Shown piece by piece: positions 7,068 through 15,977 of a stretch of DNA of 62,014 nt (the stretch's first letter is position 1; each line of letters begins with the position of its first letter). Origin of the DNA: Candidatus Endomicrobium procryptotermitis (GTDB taxonomy: Bacteria; Elusimicrobiota; Endomicrobiia; Endomicrobiales; Endomicrobiaceae); NCBI GenBank assembly GCA_031279415.1, contig JAITIP010000040.1, positions 1 through 62,014 of the forward strand. Reading direction: 5' to 3'. The translations under genes were made by a program, and so were the position numbers. Under the pieces are notes generated by a model. It was not told where the DNA came from. It made no database searches and saw nothing but the letters and a program-made list of their open reading frames with translations.

Positions 7068-7709
7068 TTACTCTTTAACATCCTCTGTTTCAGCCGGTGC
7101 CGAATAATCTACGGCGTCCAATTTTTTATATATTATTCCACCCGATATATAGATTATAGGCACTACTATAAGCATACCTAATCCCAGTGGAATCATTCCG
7201 ATGAGGACAAGCACAAAACAAACGATGATAAAAATAAGGCACGATACGAACTGCGGAGTCGTTATCTCCCAACTTCTTTTAAAAGCTTCAAAAATGCCAA
7301 TATCTTTTTTGTCCACTAGGATATAAGTCGCGGGAAAGAAAATGGTTAAAGCTAAAACTAGCGGAATTATAAACAAAATGCTTGCGATTATAAAAATTAT
7401 AGAAAGCAATATAGACATTATAAAAAATTTTAAATATAAGCTGAAATCATTTTTCAATAAACCCCATCCAGGAATTTCTCCGTTGAGCAGCGTAAGTACG
7501 GCTCTGATAATCGAAAGCATAATGTAAGAAGTTACTGCCCCGCTAATAATTGATGTTATCATAGAATGAAGGAAAAATGAAAGCTGCATCACTATTAATG
7601 ATGCAACAGTGGAAAGCAGCAGCAAACCTATAAGCAAAACCGGCGCTTTCTTAAAATTCTCCCAACTGCTTTTTAAAACCTCTTGAATGTCAAAAACTTT
7701 TGTTGCCAT
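7068..7709 (-). CDS. Polytopic membrane protein of unknown function
   Basis: This 213-residue protein has about five to six hydrophobic segments, an amphipathic N-terminus (VLKSSWENFKKAPVLL) and an FEAFKRSWEITTPQF segment between helices. The repeated SW-type amphipathic stretches before membrane helices resemble the broad group of uncharacterised membrane proteins annotated near DUF975 or the glycerophosphodiesterase membrane domain; I cannot assign a family firmly. An AAAAGGAG Shine-Dalgarno precedes the ATG, with a TATACT-like -10 element further upstream. It is monocistronic and convergent with rmuC. No enzymatic motif is visible. Confidence 0.7.
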   Translation of the reverse strand: MATKVFDIQEVLKSSWENFKKAPVLLIGLLLLSTVASLIVMQLSFFLHSMITSIISGAVTSYIMLSIIRAVLTLLNGEIPGWGLLKNDFSLYLKFFIMSILLSIIFIIASILFIIPLVLALTIFFPATYILVDKKDIGIFEAFKRSWEITTPQFVSCLIFIIVCFVLVLIGMIPLGLGMLIVVPIIYISGGIIYKKLDAVDYSAPAETEDVKE

Positions 7710-7882
7710 AATGAAAGCTCCTTTTTTTAGTATATTTTGTGATTTTACACAAAAATAAGTATTTTTACAAGAAATTTGATATTAAGCACGATGCATAATT
7801 TTGGCATTAAAGCTAATCGGCTGTATTGAAGAATTTACATTGGCATCAAAAAAGCATTGAGAATGGAAAATTTGTGTTTGCC

Positions 7883-8017
7883 ATGACAAAAAATGAAAAT
7901 AATAAAACAATCATTTTCTTGATACTGTTTTTGATTTCTTTGCTAATAGGTTTTTTGACATATTTTCTCTTCCTGCAAATCTTTTATGGATTGCCGTTTT
8001 GTTTTGCAGACTTATAA
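7883..8017 (+). CDS. Possible 44-residue membrane peptide (doubtful)
   Basis: Within the 358-nt gap 7710-8067 the only coding candidate is a 44-codon frame starting MTKNENNKT, followed by one long hydrophobic helix with aromatic residues. There is no clear Shine-Dalgarno and no -35/-10 pair in front, and an AT-rich gap can give such a frame by chance. I see no hairpin or repeat in the rest of the gap. Confidence 0.2.
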   Translation: MTKNENNKTIIFLILFLISLLIGFLTYFLFLQIFYGLPFCFADL

Positions 8018-8067
8018 TAATCATTTATATAGTCAACATCTTTAATATAAATCAATAACAAACCATG

Positions 8068-8283
8068 TTAAATCTTTTTTATATTGACGACTTCATATCC
8101 CACTTCTTCAACCGCATTGCAAAGCTTATCGTCCGCAGCAGATTCATCGACATCAACCAAAGCTTCTTTTGATTTCAGATTTACTTCCACATTGTTTACA
8201 CCGTTAAGAAATTTAAGAGCTTTTGTTACGGTGACGCTGCAATGTCCGCAGCTCATACCTTCAATTTTAATAACTTTTTTCAT
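8068..8283 (-). CDS. copZ: CopZ-like heavy-metal chaperone
   Basis: This 71-residue protein consists of one HMA domain, with metal-binding motif GMSCGHC at residues 9-15 and a beta-alpha-beta-beta-alpha-beta pattern ending EEVGYEVVNIKKI. It would carry Cu(I) to the ATPase encoded just upstream in the same direction. I chose the ATG at 8283 because a GAGGAT Shine-Dalgarno precedes it; the in-frame extension to 8349 lacks one and does not resemble the family. A gap of 187 nt separates it from the copA end, so a separate promoter is possible, though none is obvious. Confidence 0.9.
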   Translation of the reverse strand: MKKVIKIEGMSCGHCSVTVTKALKFLNGVNNVEVNLKSKEALVDVDESAADDKLCNAVEEVGYEVVNIKKI

Positions 8284-8470
8284 TTTTATCCTCATAAAAT
8301 ACAGACTAATGTCCAGCATATTAAAATGGTTCAATTCTACAACTGTCATTGTTAGGAGTCAAAGCCGCCTCGAAACAATCTATTTTATTACAAATTTTCC
8401 AGCTCCAAATCTGCATTCTCATTCTATTACTCTGTATGTCAGCACCGTTTCAAGCTGCCTTGTGCAAGAG

Positions 8471-10786
8471 CTAATTTTCCGTGTAGCAGTATCGTTCGTG
8501 AAGACTAATTTGCCGGACACTAGGACTAAAAAATCTTAACCTCAAAGCGTTAAAAACAACGGACACGGAACTAAAGCTCATTGCAGCGGCGGCAATCATC
8601 GGATTTAGCAAAATTCCAAATGAACCGTAAAGGATGCCGGCCGCAATAGGGATGCACGCAATATTGTAAATAAAAGCCCAAAAAAGATTTTGTTTGATAT
8701 TTCGTACAACGGCATGGCTGAGCTTTATCGCCACAGAAACATCGCTTAAATCATTTTTCATTAAGACTATGTCAGCCGACTCTATAGCTATATCCATACC
8801 TGCGCATATGGCTATACCCGCGTCGGCTTTTGCAAGAGCGGGTGCATCATTGATTCCATCTCCGATCATAGCAACTTTTCTGCCCTCCTTTTGCAGAGAG
8901 CTTATTATTTGTTCTTTTTCTTCAGGTAAAACTTCCGATATAATTTTATCAATGCCGGCTTGCCTGCCTATCGATTCTGCGGTCTTTGCATTATCTCCCG
9001 TAAGCATAATAACTTCAAGTCCCATCTGTTTAAACTCTCTGACGGCGTTTGTGCTTTCTTTTTTTAATTTGTCCGCCAAAGCAATTATTCCGATAAAAGT
9101 TCCATTTCGGAAAAAATATAAAGGCATTTTGCCCGCGGACACAAAACGTTCCCCTTCCTGCACATACTTTTCCGTATTGATTCCTATCCTTTCAATCATT
9201 TTACGGTTACCGCCGCAATATGTTATGCCGTCAACAATACCGCTTATGCCACAGCCTTGAGTGAATTTATAGTCTTTGGCTTCTTTTATTTCTATGTTCA
9301 GCTCCGAGGCTTTTTTTACGATTGCATCGGCAAGCGGGTGAGCCGACATTTTTTCAATCGAAGCCGCCGCTGACAACAGTTCAGCTTCGTCGACGCCGCA
9401 AGGCACAATATCCGTCACTGATGGCACGCCTTTTGTTATGGTTCCAGTTTTATCCAACACGACAGTATCTGTCATGCGCACGGTTTCCAAAACCGCCGCT
9501 GATTTAATCAAAATGCCGTCGGAAGCGCCCCTGCCTATTGCAACCATCACCGCCGTAGGAGCTGCAAGTCCCAAAGCGCACGGACATGATATAACCAAAA
9601 CACAAATGCCGATTGAAAGAGCAAATTCAAAGCTTTGCCCGTTAATCAGCCATATCAAGACGGAACAAAAAGCTATAAAAATTACGACTGGAACAAAAAT
9701 ATAACTTATTTTATCCGCAAGTCTTGCAATAGGAGCTTTTGAAGAGGAGGACTCATCTACAAGTCGGACTATTTTCGCAAGCAACGTATTATCGCCTATG
9801 GCAACGGCTTTCATTTTAAAATATCCGAACTTATTAATTGTTCCTGTTGTAACTTTATCGCCCACAGACTTATCTACAGGAAGGCTTTCACCGCTGATTG
9901 CAGACTCATCAACCGAGCCGTATCCTTCTTCAATAATGCCATCAACCGCAATAGCATCTCCGGCTTTAACAATCAAAATATTTCCGATTATGACATCTTC
10001 AACCAGTATTTTTTCTTCTCTGCCATTACGCATTACGATTGCAGTTTTCGGAGCGAGATTTATAAGTTTTGTTATAGCTTCAGACGTTTTGCCTTTTGCT
10101 TTGGCCTCAAAAAATTTTCCAAGAGTAATAAGCGTAAGTATCATAGCGGCAGATTCAAAATACAAATTCATGCTGAATTGATGTGCCAAATTCATATTTC
10201 CCGCGCTGATAACATATGCTATTTTATACACGGCATATATCCCATAGGTAAAAGACGCTCCGGAACCTAAAGCGATAAGCGAGTCCATATTCGGAGAAAG
10301 CTTAATCAGATTTTTAAATCCAGTTTGAAAATATCTATGATTGGCAAAAATAACCGGCAACACCAGCAGAAACTGGGTAAAAGCAAAAACCATAATATTT
10401 TGTTGCATGCCGACAAGAAAAGATGGCATAGGCATTGCCAGCATTTCTCCCATAGATATATAAAAAAGAAGCACAGTAAATATAGTTGATGTTATAAGAC
10501 GTTTTTTTATTGAATATATTTCACACGCCGCCATATCAATCGGCTGATTATTTCTTTTTTTCTTTATTTTTGCGTTTTGAAGCACAGCTCCATATCCGAT
10601 ATCTTCAACTTTTTTAATAATTTGTTCTATGCCTACGATTGAACTGTCAAAAGAAACAGTTAAGGTATTTTTTAAAAGATTAACATCTGCCTTTTTTATC
10701 CCTCCTATTTTTGAAATGGCTCTTTCTATACGTGCCGAACATGCCGAACACGTCATACCTGTGATATTAAAAGTTTTCTTTTCCAC
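8471..10786 (-). CDS. copA: Copper-exporting P1B-type ATPase
   Basis: This 771-residue ATPase has one N-terminal HMA domain (GMTCSACSARIE, residues 10-21), eight predicted membrane helices, the SCPCALG metal-transport motif, and DKTGTITKG with the phosphorylated Asp. HPLADAI and GDGINDAP are also present. The CPC motif and the two N-terminal CxxC cysteines indicate Cu(I) (possibly Ag(I)) efflux from the cytoplasm. A GTG start at 10786 follows a GAAGGAG Shine-Dalgarno. After the usual end (VVFNALRLRFF) the frame continues for about 18 more residues ending in CYTEN, a tail I do not recognise and which may reflect loss of the original stop. It works with the CopZ-like chaperone downstream. No copper-responsive regulator is visible next to it. 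Confidence 0.95.
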   Translation of the reverse strand: MEKKTFNITGMTCSACSARIERAISKIGGIKKADVNLLKNTLTVSFDSSIVGIEQIIKKVEDIGYGAVLQNAKIKKKRNNQPIDMAACEIYSIKKRLITSTIFTVLLFYISMGEMLAMPMPSFLVGMQQNIMVFAFTQFLLVLPVIFANHRYFQTGFKNLIKLSPNMDSLIALGSGASFTYGIYAVYKIAYVISAGNMNLAHQFSMNLYFESAAMILTLITLGKFFEAKAKGKTSEAITKLINLAPKTAIVMRNGREEKILVEDVIIGNILIVKAGDAIAVDGIIEEGYGSVDESAISGESLPVDKSVGDKVTTGTINKFGYFKMKAVAIGDNTLLAKIVRLVDESSSSKAPIARLADKISYIFVPVVIFIAFCSVLIWLINGQSFEFALSIGICVLVISCPCALGLAAPTAVMVAIGRGASDGILIKSAAVLETVRMTDTVVLDKTGTITKGVPSVTDIVPCGVDEAELLSAAASIEKMSAHPLADAIVKKASELNIEIKEAKDYKFTQGCGISGIVDGITYCGGNRKMIERIGINTEKYVQEGERFVSAGKMPLYFFRNGTFIGIIALADKLKKESTNAVREFKQMGLEVIMLTGDNAKTAESIGRQAGIDKIISEVLPEEKEQIISSLQKEGRKVAMIGDGINDAPALAKADAGIAICAGMDIAIESADIVLMKNDLSDVSVAIKLSHAVVRNIKQNLFWAFIYNIACIPIAAGILYGSFGILLNPMIAAAAMSFSSVSVVFNALRLRFFSPSVRQISLHERYCYTEN

Positions 10787-10932
10787 AAAACTCCTTCTTC
10801 CTCAGCTTCTATAATCTATAACATATCGGCAGATATCCACCTTTTAACTAGCATTGTATAAATCAGTTATCTTTTAGCAAACTTGCCCATATTAAAATAC
10901 TGCAAAATAACCAAATAAAAATACTTTTATAA

Positions 10933-12192
10933 TTATTTTTCAAACACGAATTCAAGACCGCCAATTCTTACCAAGTCGCCTTGTTTACAGCCCATTTTTT
11001 CAAGCTCATCTTCCAGACTCATTTTTTTCAGTATGTTTTGATAACGTCTCAGCGCTTCATCTTCTGAAAATTTTGTCATTTCAGTTAAAGTCTCGATTTT
11101 TTTGCCGCTTACTACAAAAACGCCGTCTTCAATATGTATTTTAAATTCAGGTTCATAAATATACTTTTTAACTGGAATAATTTCTATTTCTTCTTCTATG
11201 TTTGAATATAAAGGTTTGTTCAACATTTTTACAATCTCCGCTAAAAGTTTTTCCGTCCCTTCACCTGTCGCAGCGGAAATAGTTAAGAATTTTTTTATTT
11301 TTAAGTGTTTTTTAAAATTTTTTATATGTCTAAGCGAATCTGGAAGGTCAATTTTATTTAATACTATTAAGATATGTTTTTTTGCAAGGTATTTCGAATA
11401 TTTTTTAAGCTCATTATTTATTGTCTTATAATTCTCATATGGATCTCGGCCATCAAAACCACTTACATCAATTAGATGTATAAGAACTTTTGTCCTGCGT
11501 ATATGCCTTAAAAATTCAAGTCCGAGACCTTTTCCTTCGTGTGCGCCTTCAATAATTCCCGGTATATCGGCTGCGACAAAATGTTTCCCTTTATAATTTA
11601 CAACACCTAAATTAGGAACAAGAGTGGTGAACGGATAATCGGCTATTTTCGGTTTTGCAGCTGAAATTTGTGAAAGAAGCGTCGATTTTCCGGCATTTGG
11701 AAAGCCGACAAATCCTATGTCTGCAATAAGTCGCAATTCAAGATTTATTTCGACACTTTCACCCGGTTCTCCTTTTTCTGCAATTCTCGGAGCAGTATTT
11801 TTCGCAGTTTTAAAAGAAGCATTGCCTCTTCCTCCTCTTCCGCCTTTTACGATTAGAACTTTCTCACCGGCTGTTTTCAAATCCGCAAAAAGTTCGCTGT
11901 TTTTAAAAATAAGGGTTCCCAGAGGAATTTTGATTATTAAATCTTCGCCGTACTTACCATATTTGTCGCTCGGCTGTCCTTTATGACCGTCTTCAGCTTT
12001 AAATTTTGGTCTATAAGAAAGATCGAGAAGAGTGGTTTTATGCGGATCGGCTTCAAAATAAATATCTCCTCCTTTTCCTCCGTTGCCGCCGTTAGGACCT
12101 CCTAGAGGGACATACTTTTCTCTCCTAAAAGAAATACAGCCGTCGCCACCGCGACCGGCTGTAAGAAAAATATTTGCTTTGTCTATAAACAT
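10933..12192 (-). CDS. obg: Ribosome-associated GTPase Obg
   Basis: This 419-residue protein has the complete three-part layout. The glycine-rich Obg fold comes first (FIDKANIFLTAGRGGDGCI onward, to about 158). The G domain has GFPNAGKST (G1), DIPGIIEGAHEGKGLG (G3), NKIDL (G4) and SAATGEG (G5). A C-terminal OCT domain follows from about residue 340. Obg is an essential late 50S-assembly and stress GTPase. It is the third gene of the rplU-rpmA-obg operon, 8 nt after rpmA, an order conserved across many bacteria. Only a weak Shine-Dalgarno is seen, so translation may be coupled to rpmA. Confidence 0.97.
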   Translation of the reverse strand: MFIDKANIFLTAGRGGDGCISFRREKYVPLGGPNGGNGGKGGDIYFEADPHKTTLLDLSYRPKFKAEDGHKGQPSDKYGKYGEDLIIKIPLGTLIFKNSELFADLKTAGEKVLIVKGGRGGRGNASFKTAKNTAPRIAEKGEPGESVEINLELRLIADIGFVGFPNAGKSTLLSQISAAKPKIADYPFTTLVPNLGVVNYKGKHFVAADIPGIIEGAHEGKGLGLEFLRHIRRTKVLIHLIDVSGFDGRDPYENYKTINNELKKYSKYLAKKHILIVLNKIDLPDSLRHIKNFKKHLKIKKFLTISAATGEGTEKLLAEIVKMLNKPLYSNIEEEIEIIPVKKYIYEPEFKIHIEDGVFVVSGKKIETLTEMTKFSEDEALRRYQNILKKMSLEDELEKMGCKQGDLVRIGGLEFVFEK

Positions 12193-12200
12193 TTTTTAAT

Positions 12201-12452
12201 CTACGGAAGAATATTTATGTAACATCTGTCGCCTGATTTTCTTATAAATTTAACCGTTCCCGCGACTTTTGCAAAAATAGTATTGTCTTTACCCATTCCT
12301 GCATTGACACCGGGAAAAAATTTTGTTCCGCGCTGACGCACTATAATTGCGCCGGCAGAAGCTTTTTGGTCTCCGTATATTTTTACGCCTAGACGCTGAC
12401 CGTGCGAATCGCGGCCGTTATTAGAAGATCCTTGAGCCTTTACGTGTGCCAT
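12201..12452 (-). CDS. rpmA: 50S ribosomal protein L27
   Basis: This 83-residue L27 has the typical start ([20 protein letters not shown]) that reaches into the peptidyl-transferase centre, followed by [20 protein letters not shown] and [14 protein letters not shown]. There is no Firmicutes-type cleavable N-terminal extension, and no Prp protease gene between L21 and L27. Both fit a Gram-negative lineage. It lies 32 nt downstream of rplU with a GGAG-type Shine-Dalgarno. Confidence 0.98.
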   Translation of the reverse strand: MAHVKAQGSSNNGRDSHGQRLGVKIYGDQKASAGAIIVRQRGTKFFPGVNAGMGKDNTIFAKVAGTVKFIRKSGDRCYINILP

Positions 12453-12484
12453 TTTATGTCTCCTGATAAAATTACAATTACTTT

Positions 12485-12802
12485 CTAACTTGCTTTAATT
12501 TTCGTTATTTCCAGTTCCGTGATATACTGACGATGTCCCTGCATTTTTTTATAGCCTTTTTTAGGTTTTCTTTTAAATACCAAAACTTTTGGCGCTCTTT
12601 TCTGCGACACAACTTTTGCTATAACGCTTGCACCTTCGACTTTAGGTTTCCCAACAAAGGCTTTATCGCCGTCCGCAAGTATAAGTACCTCGTCAAGAAT
12701 CACTTCCTGCCCTACTTCCGCTTCTTTAAGTTTTTCTACTGACAAGATGTTTCCTTCTTCAACTCTGTACTGTTTCCCGCCTGTTTTAATGATTGCGTAC
12801 AT
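12485..12802 (-). CDS. rplU: 50S ribosomal protein L21
   Basis: This 105-residue L21 starts [17 protein letters not shown], with the central [15 protein letters not shown] segment and a C-terminal [14 protein letters not shown] motif typical of the family. It is the first gene of the rplU-rpmA-obg operon. An AAAGGAG Shine-Dalgarno lies upstream of the ATG, and a probable sigma-70 promoter (12829-12857) precedes it. Confidence 0.98.
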   Translation of the reverse strand: MYAIIKTGGKQYRVEEGNILSVEKLKEAEVGQEVILDEVLILADGDKAFVGKPKVEGASVIAKVVSQKRAPKVLVFKRKPKKGYKKMQGHRQYITELEITKIKAS

Positions 12803-12828
12803 TTGACATACTCCTTTATAATCTGTAT

Positions 12829-12857
12829 AATCTACAAAAATTAAAAAAAAATGTCAA
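12829..12857 (-). promoter_or_regulatory. Probable promoter of the rplU-rpmA-obg operon
   Basis: On the minus strand a consensus TTGACA (12852-12857), a 17-bp A/T-only-rich spacer and TAGATT (12829-12834) precede rplU. A TTATAC further down would need a 21-bp spacer and is less likely. Confidence 0.5.
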
Positions 12858-12920
12858 CCAACATACGATAAAATTAAGCAGGTGCCCAGTTCGACAAGGC
12901 GCCTTTTATTAGGAGCAAAA

Positions 12921-14108
12921 ATGTATCTTTCAAAAAGAGTTCAGGCAATAAAGCCTTCACAGACTCTTATAATTGATGCAAAAGCAAAAACATTACGGCA
13001 GCAGGGAATAGACATAATAAGTTTTGCAGCGGGAGAACCGGATTTTGACACTCCAGACAATATTAAAGAAGCCGCAATAGCCGCAATAAACGAAGGGTAC
13101 ACAAAATATTGTCCTGTAGCTGGAAGCCCAGAACTGAAAAAAGCAGTTATAAATAAGTTCAAAAAAGACAATGGCTTGAATTATAATGCGGATGAGATAA
13201 TAGTATCCTGCGGGGCAAAACACTCTTTATATAATCTTTTCCAGTCAATTATAAATGACGGCGACGAAATAATTGTTGCCTCACCTTACTGGGTTTCGTA
13301 TACAGATATGATCATTGTCTCCGGCGGAAATCCCATAATAATAAATACTGATGACAAAAGCAGTTTCAAAATGACGCCGCAGTCAGTAGAAAAAGCTATA
13401 ACTTCAAAAACAAAAGCAATAATCATAAACTCTCCTTCAAATCCCACAGGTGCGATATACAATTTTGAAGAATTGAAAGCGATTTCTGAAATATGTTTAA
13501 AACATAAAATACTTATCATATCAGATGATATTTATGAAAAACTCATATATGGCACGGCAAAATTCATTTCTGCAGCATCGATTTCTCAACAAGTAAAGGA
13601 AATAACCATAATTATAAACGGGGTTTCAAAAGCGTTTTCTATGACAGGATGGAGAATCGGTTATACTGCTGGCAATAAAGAGATTATTTCAGCAATGGCA
13701 AAAATACAAAGTCAGTCAACGTCAAATCCTACGTCCATTTCTCTTAAAGCAGCAGTTGAAGCTTTGAACGGAAATCAGTATGCCGTTGAAATGATGAGAG
13801 CAGAATTTGAAAAAAGAAGAGATTATATAGTTGAGCGGTTAAATAAAATAGAAGGGATATCATGTATAAAACCCAATGGCGCTTTTTACGTTTTCCCGAA
13901 CATTTCCGGGCTTATCGGTAAAACTTTAGGCGGTAAAACCATAAAAAACGATTTGGAGTTTGCTGATTATCTGCTTGAAAAAGCCAAAATTGCCGTTGTT
14001 CCGGGATCGGCTTTCGGAGCGGAAGGATATTTGCGTCTTTCTTATGCAGCTTCAATAAAAATGATTGAAGAAGGAATGAACAGATTGGAATCGGTTTTAA
14101 AAATTTAG
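12921..14108 (+). CDS. Class I pyridoxal-phosphate aminotransferase (aspartate type)
   Basis: This is a 395-residue fold-type I aminotransferase. It shows FAAGEPDFDTPDNI near the N-terminus, INSPSNPTGAIY, SDDIYEKLIY, the PLP-lysine motif NGVSKAFSMTGWRIGY and the C-terminal LRLSYAAS with the substrate-carboxylate Arg. These match the Thermus-type aspartate aminotransferase subgroup (I-gamma), which converts aspartate and 2-oxoglutarate to oxaloacetate and glutamate; some members also use prephenate. The ATG at 12921 is preceded by AGGAG at the right spacing, so the 13-codon upstream extension is rejected. It is transcribed divergently from rplU. The 251-nt gap after it (14109-14359) holds no clear terminator, only a lone TTGACA-N16-TATCAT pair at 14256-14283. 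Confidence 0.9.
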   Translation: MYLSKRVQAIKPSQTLIIDAKAKTLRQQGIDIISFAAGEPDFDTPDNIKEAAIAAINEGYTKYCPVAGSPELKKAVINKFKKDNGLNYNADEIIVSCGAKHSLYNLFQSIINDGDEIIVASPYWVSYTDMIIVSGGNPIIINTDDKSSFKMTPQSVEKAITSKTKAIIINSPSNPTGAIYNFEELKAISEICLKHKILIISDDIYEKLIYGTAKFISAASISQQVKEITIIINGVSKAFSMTGWRIGYTAGNKEIISAMAKIQSQSTSNPTSISLKAAVEALNGNQYAVEMMRAEFEKRRDYIVERLNKIEGISCIKPNGAFYVFPNISGLIGKTLGGKTIKNDLEFADYLLEKAKIAVVPGSAFGAEGYLRLSYAASIKMIEEGMNRLESVLKI

Positions 14109-14359
14109 AAGCTTGGAAACAGAAACATGGGAACTAAATAATGGCAGCGGATACCAAGACAGAGATGACAGACAAGAGAAATATATTTTTCTACGGTTTG
14201 AGACAAGCCAAGCAGGAAGCAAACTTTTTTAAATATGCTTATAATTTTGTGTGAATTGACAATTCTTACATACGACATATCATAAAATGAACAATTTACA
14301 AATAAAAAAGTTAATCCAAGTGAACAGTCAAATCTGGTTCTAAGCTTTTGGTCATTTTT

Positions 14360-14662
14360 TTAATTATTGTCATCAAATCTTTCACCTATAAAAAACAATA
14401 TTCTTCCAGCGGCAAAATAAATGAGAAAATATTTTCCCATTTCAACAGTCGGAGTTGCCAGTGAATGCCAGAACAAATCTACTATCGCGGCAATCGGAGA
14501 CATGAAAAAAGTCAAAAGACCTGCAAGAATCGAAATTTTTATGTTCCCTATAAAATAATATGCCAGCCAGAATATGTACCATCTTACGATGATATATGCG
14601 GCGATTCCCATTCCCGTAACGCCAACAATTTTAAAAAATGCTCTCAATAAAACTCTTATCAT
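14360..14662 (-). CDS. Small three-helix membrane protein, unknown
   Basis: This 100-residue protein has a basic N-terminus and about three hydrophobic segments (roughly 10-38, 40-62 and 76-92) with many aromatic residues. It ends in a hydrophilic ERFDDNN tail. An AAGGAG-like Shine-Dalgarno lies in the 12-nt gap after the SIR2-like gene, so the two are likely co-transcribed. I recognise no family. Pairing of a small membrane protein with a SIR2-domain protein resembles some abortive-infection modules, but nothing in the sequence proves that role. Confidence 0.6.
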   Translation of the reverse strand: MIRVLLRAFFKIVGVTGMGIAAYIIVRWYIFWLAYYFIGNIKISILAGLLTFFMSPIAAIVDLFWHSLATPTVEMGKYFLIYFAAGRILFFIGERFDDNN

Positions 14663-14674
14663 CTTTTTGCTCCT

Positions 14675-15811
14675 TTAATCTACGGAAAAATATTTATATG
14701 TAAATTCTTTAAAACTACATTCATATTTTATCACTTTATTAAAGTATGTCCCAAATTTCGCAAAAATGTCCCTGCCGCAAGTTTTATTTATATTGACTAC
14801 AAAAATTTCTGTATTTTTTCCCATCGCTTTTCTGTAATTGTACGCTCTCGTAAGTATATAAGTGAAATATCTGTCAGCTTCAGGAAGAGAATAACCTATG
14901 AAACACCATTTGTCCGCTTCCATTAAAAGTTTCTCAAGCCGCATCCATATCTGCACAAGATGCTTATTTTCATAAATTCTATTATAACTTGGGTATATAA
15001 TATAAGGTTCAAGATTTGAAAGCCCGCAATTATAACATTTCGTGTTTTGAAGGATATCAGCAACTTTATTTTGCCTTGTGAGTTTTGAAAAAACATTGCC
15101 GCAGGAACGGCAAAACAGCCAGTTTACTGAACCATGAGGACGCAAAAGGTAAACTTTTCTCTTTCTCGGTTTTGCAAACCAAAGCTTCCGTCCAGCTTCC
15201 AGCGTATAATTTCCAAGCTCTATGCCATAATCCAAATCAAACGATTTGGTCTCATCTTTTTTATGCATTGAAAGTAAAACTCTGTCCAAACATATGTCAT
15301 AGTTAAAATTAACGAACGAAAAGTTTATGTTTTCATAGTCATAATTGCCATAAATTTTAATCCCCATTTCGGTATAAGGACTTTTCGGCTGTTTTTTGCC
15401 GTCGATAAAGTTTTCGACTTTATGCTCTTCAAGCGTTGAATCTATTCTTGTGGCATACATTATGCCTCTTATCAAATCAGCATAATAAGCTCTGATTTTT
15501 TTAATATCTATGTTTCCTATATTTTCTCTTTTGTCAAGCGCAGTTTCCAAAATATTAAAAAGACTTTCAAGGCTGAGAGTTTTGCAGGCATCTTTGGCAA
15601 AAACCGAGTTTACGAGTTCATTTATATTTGATGAAATTCTAGTGTACTCTTTAAAAGTAACCGAATCTTTTTTATCCGGAGGAAAGGAAAAATTTCCTTT
15701 TACTATTTTATCCAAAATTTCGTTCTGTACCGCAATGCCGTCATCTTTGCTTGCACCTGCTCCCATGATAAAAACGGTTTTCTTATCAGCCGATACGGTA
15801 AAATTATCCAT
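14675..15811 (-). CDS. SIR2-like NAD-binding domain protein with zinc ribbon
   Basis: This 378-residue protein begins with a Rossmann-like glycine loop (VFIMGAGASKDDGI, residues 13-26), the mark of SIR2-like domains. A treble-clef or zinc-ribbon pattern occurs in the middle (C-x2-C then C-x2-C about 30 residues later). Near the end WCFIGYSLPEADRYF resembles the GYSL-D/E segment of bacterial SIR2-like NAD-binding proteins. Such proteins include NADases of anti-phage systems as well as uncharacterised stand-alone ones; a deacetylase role is less likely because the active-site HG motif of sirtuins occurs only as RPHGSVNW, in a divergent context. AAAAGG precedes the ATG. It is followed at 12 nt by a small membrane protein gene. 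Confidence 0.75.
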   Translation of the reverse strand: MDNFTVSADKKTVFIMGAGASKDDGIAVQNEILDKIVKGNFSFPPDKKDSVTFKEYTRISSNINELVNSVFAKDACKTLSLESLFNILETALDKRENIGNIDIKKIRAYYADLIRGIMYATRIDSTLEEHKVENFIDGKKQPKSPYTEMGIKIYGNYDYENINFSFVNFNYDICLDRVLLSMHKKDETKSFDLDYGIELGNYTLEAGRKLWFAKPRKRKVYLLRPHGSVNWLFCRSCGNVFSKLTRQNKVADILQNTKCYNCGLSNLEPYIIYPSYNRIYENKHLVQIWMRLEKLLMEADKWCFIGYSLPEADRYFTYILTRAYNYRKAMGKNTEIFVVNINKTCGRDIFAKFGTYFNKVIKYECSFKEFTYKYFSVD

Positions 15812-15977
15812 TTTGAATACCTTTTTAGAAGCTGAGTAATGACAAAAACAGAAGCTTGAAAGTCGGCAACAACAAGCAACCTTTCCGAGTTAATGTCAAG
15901 ATTTTGCGATTAAAACGCACAAGATAAACAAGTTTTCTTTTATTGCTGTTGTTTAATTTGCCGTCTGAAGAAAGGGG

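Noticed and set aside
14256-14301. TTGACA-N16-TATCAT with an 18-codon frame after it, possible small gene or sRNA
   Set aside because: Nothing downstream on that strand supports it; the peptide has no Shine-Dalgarno and no terminator follows.
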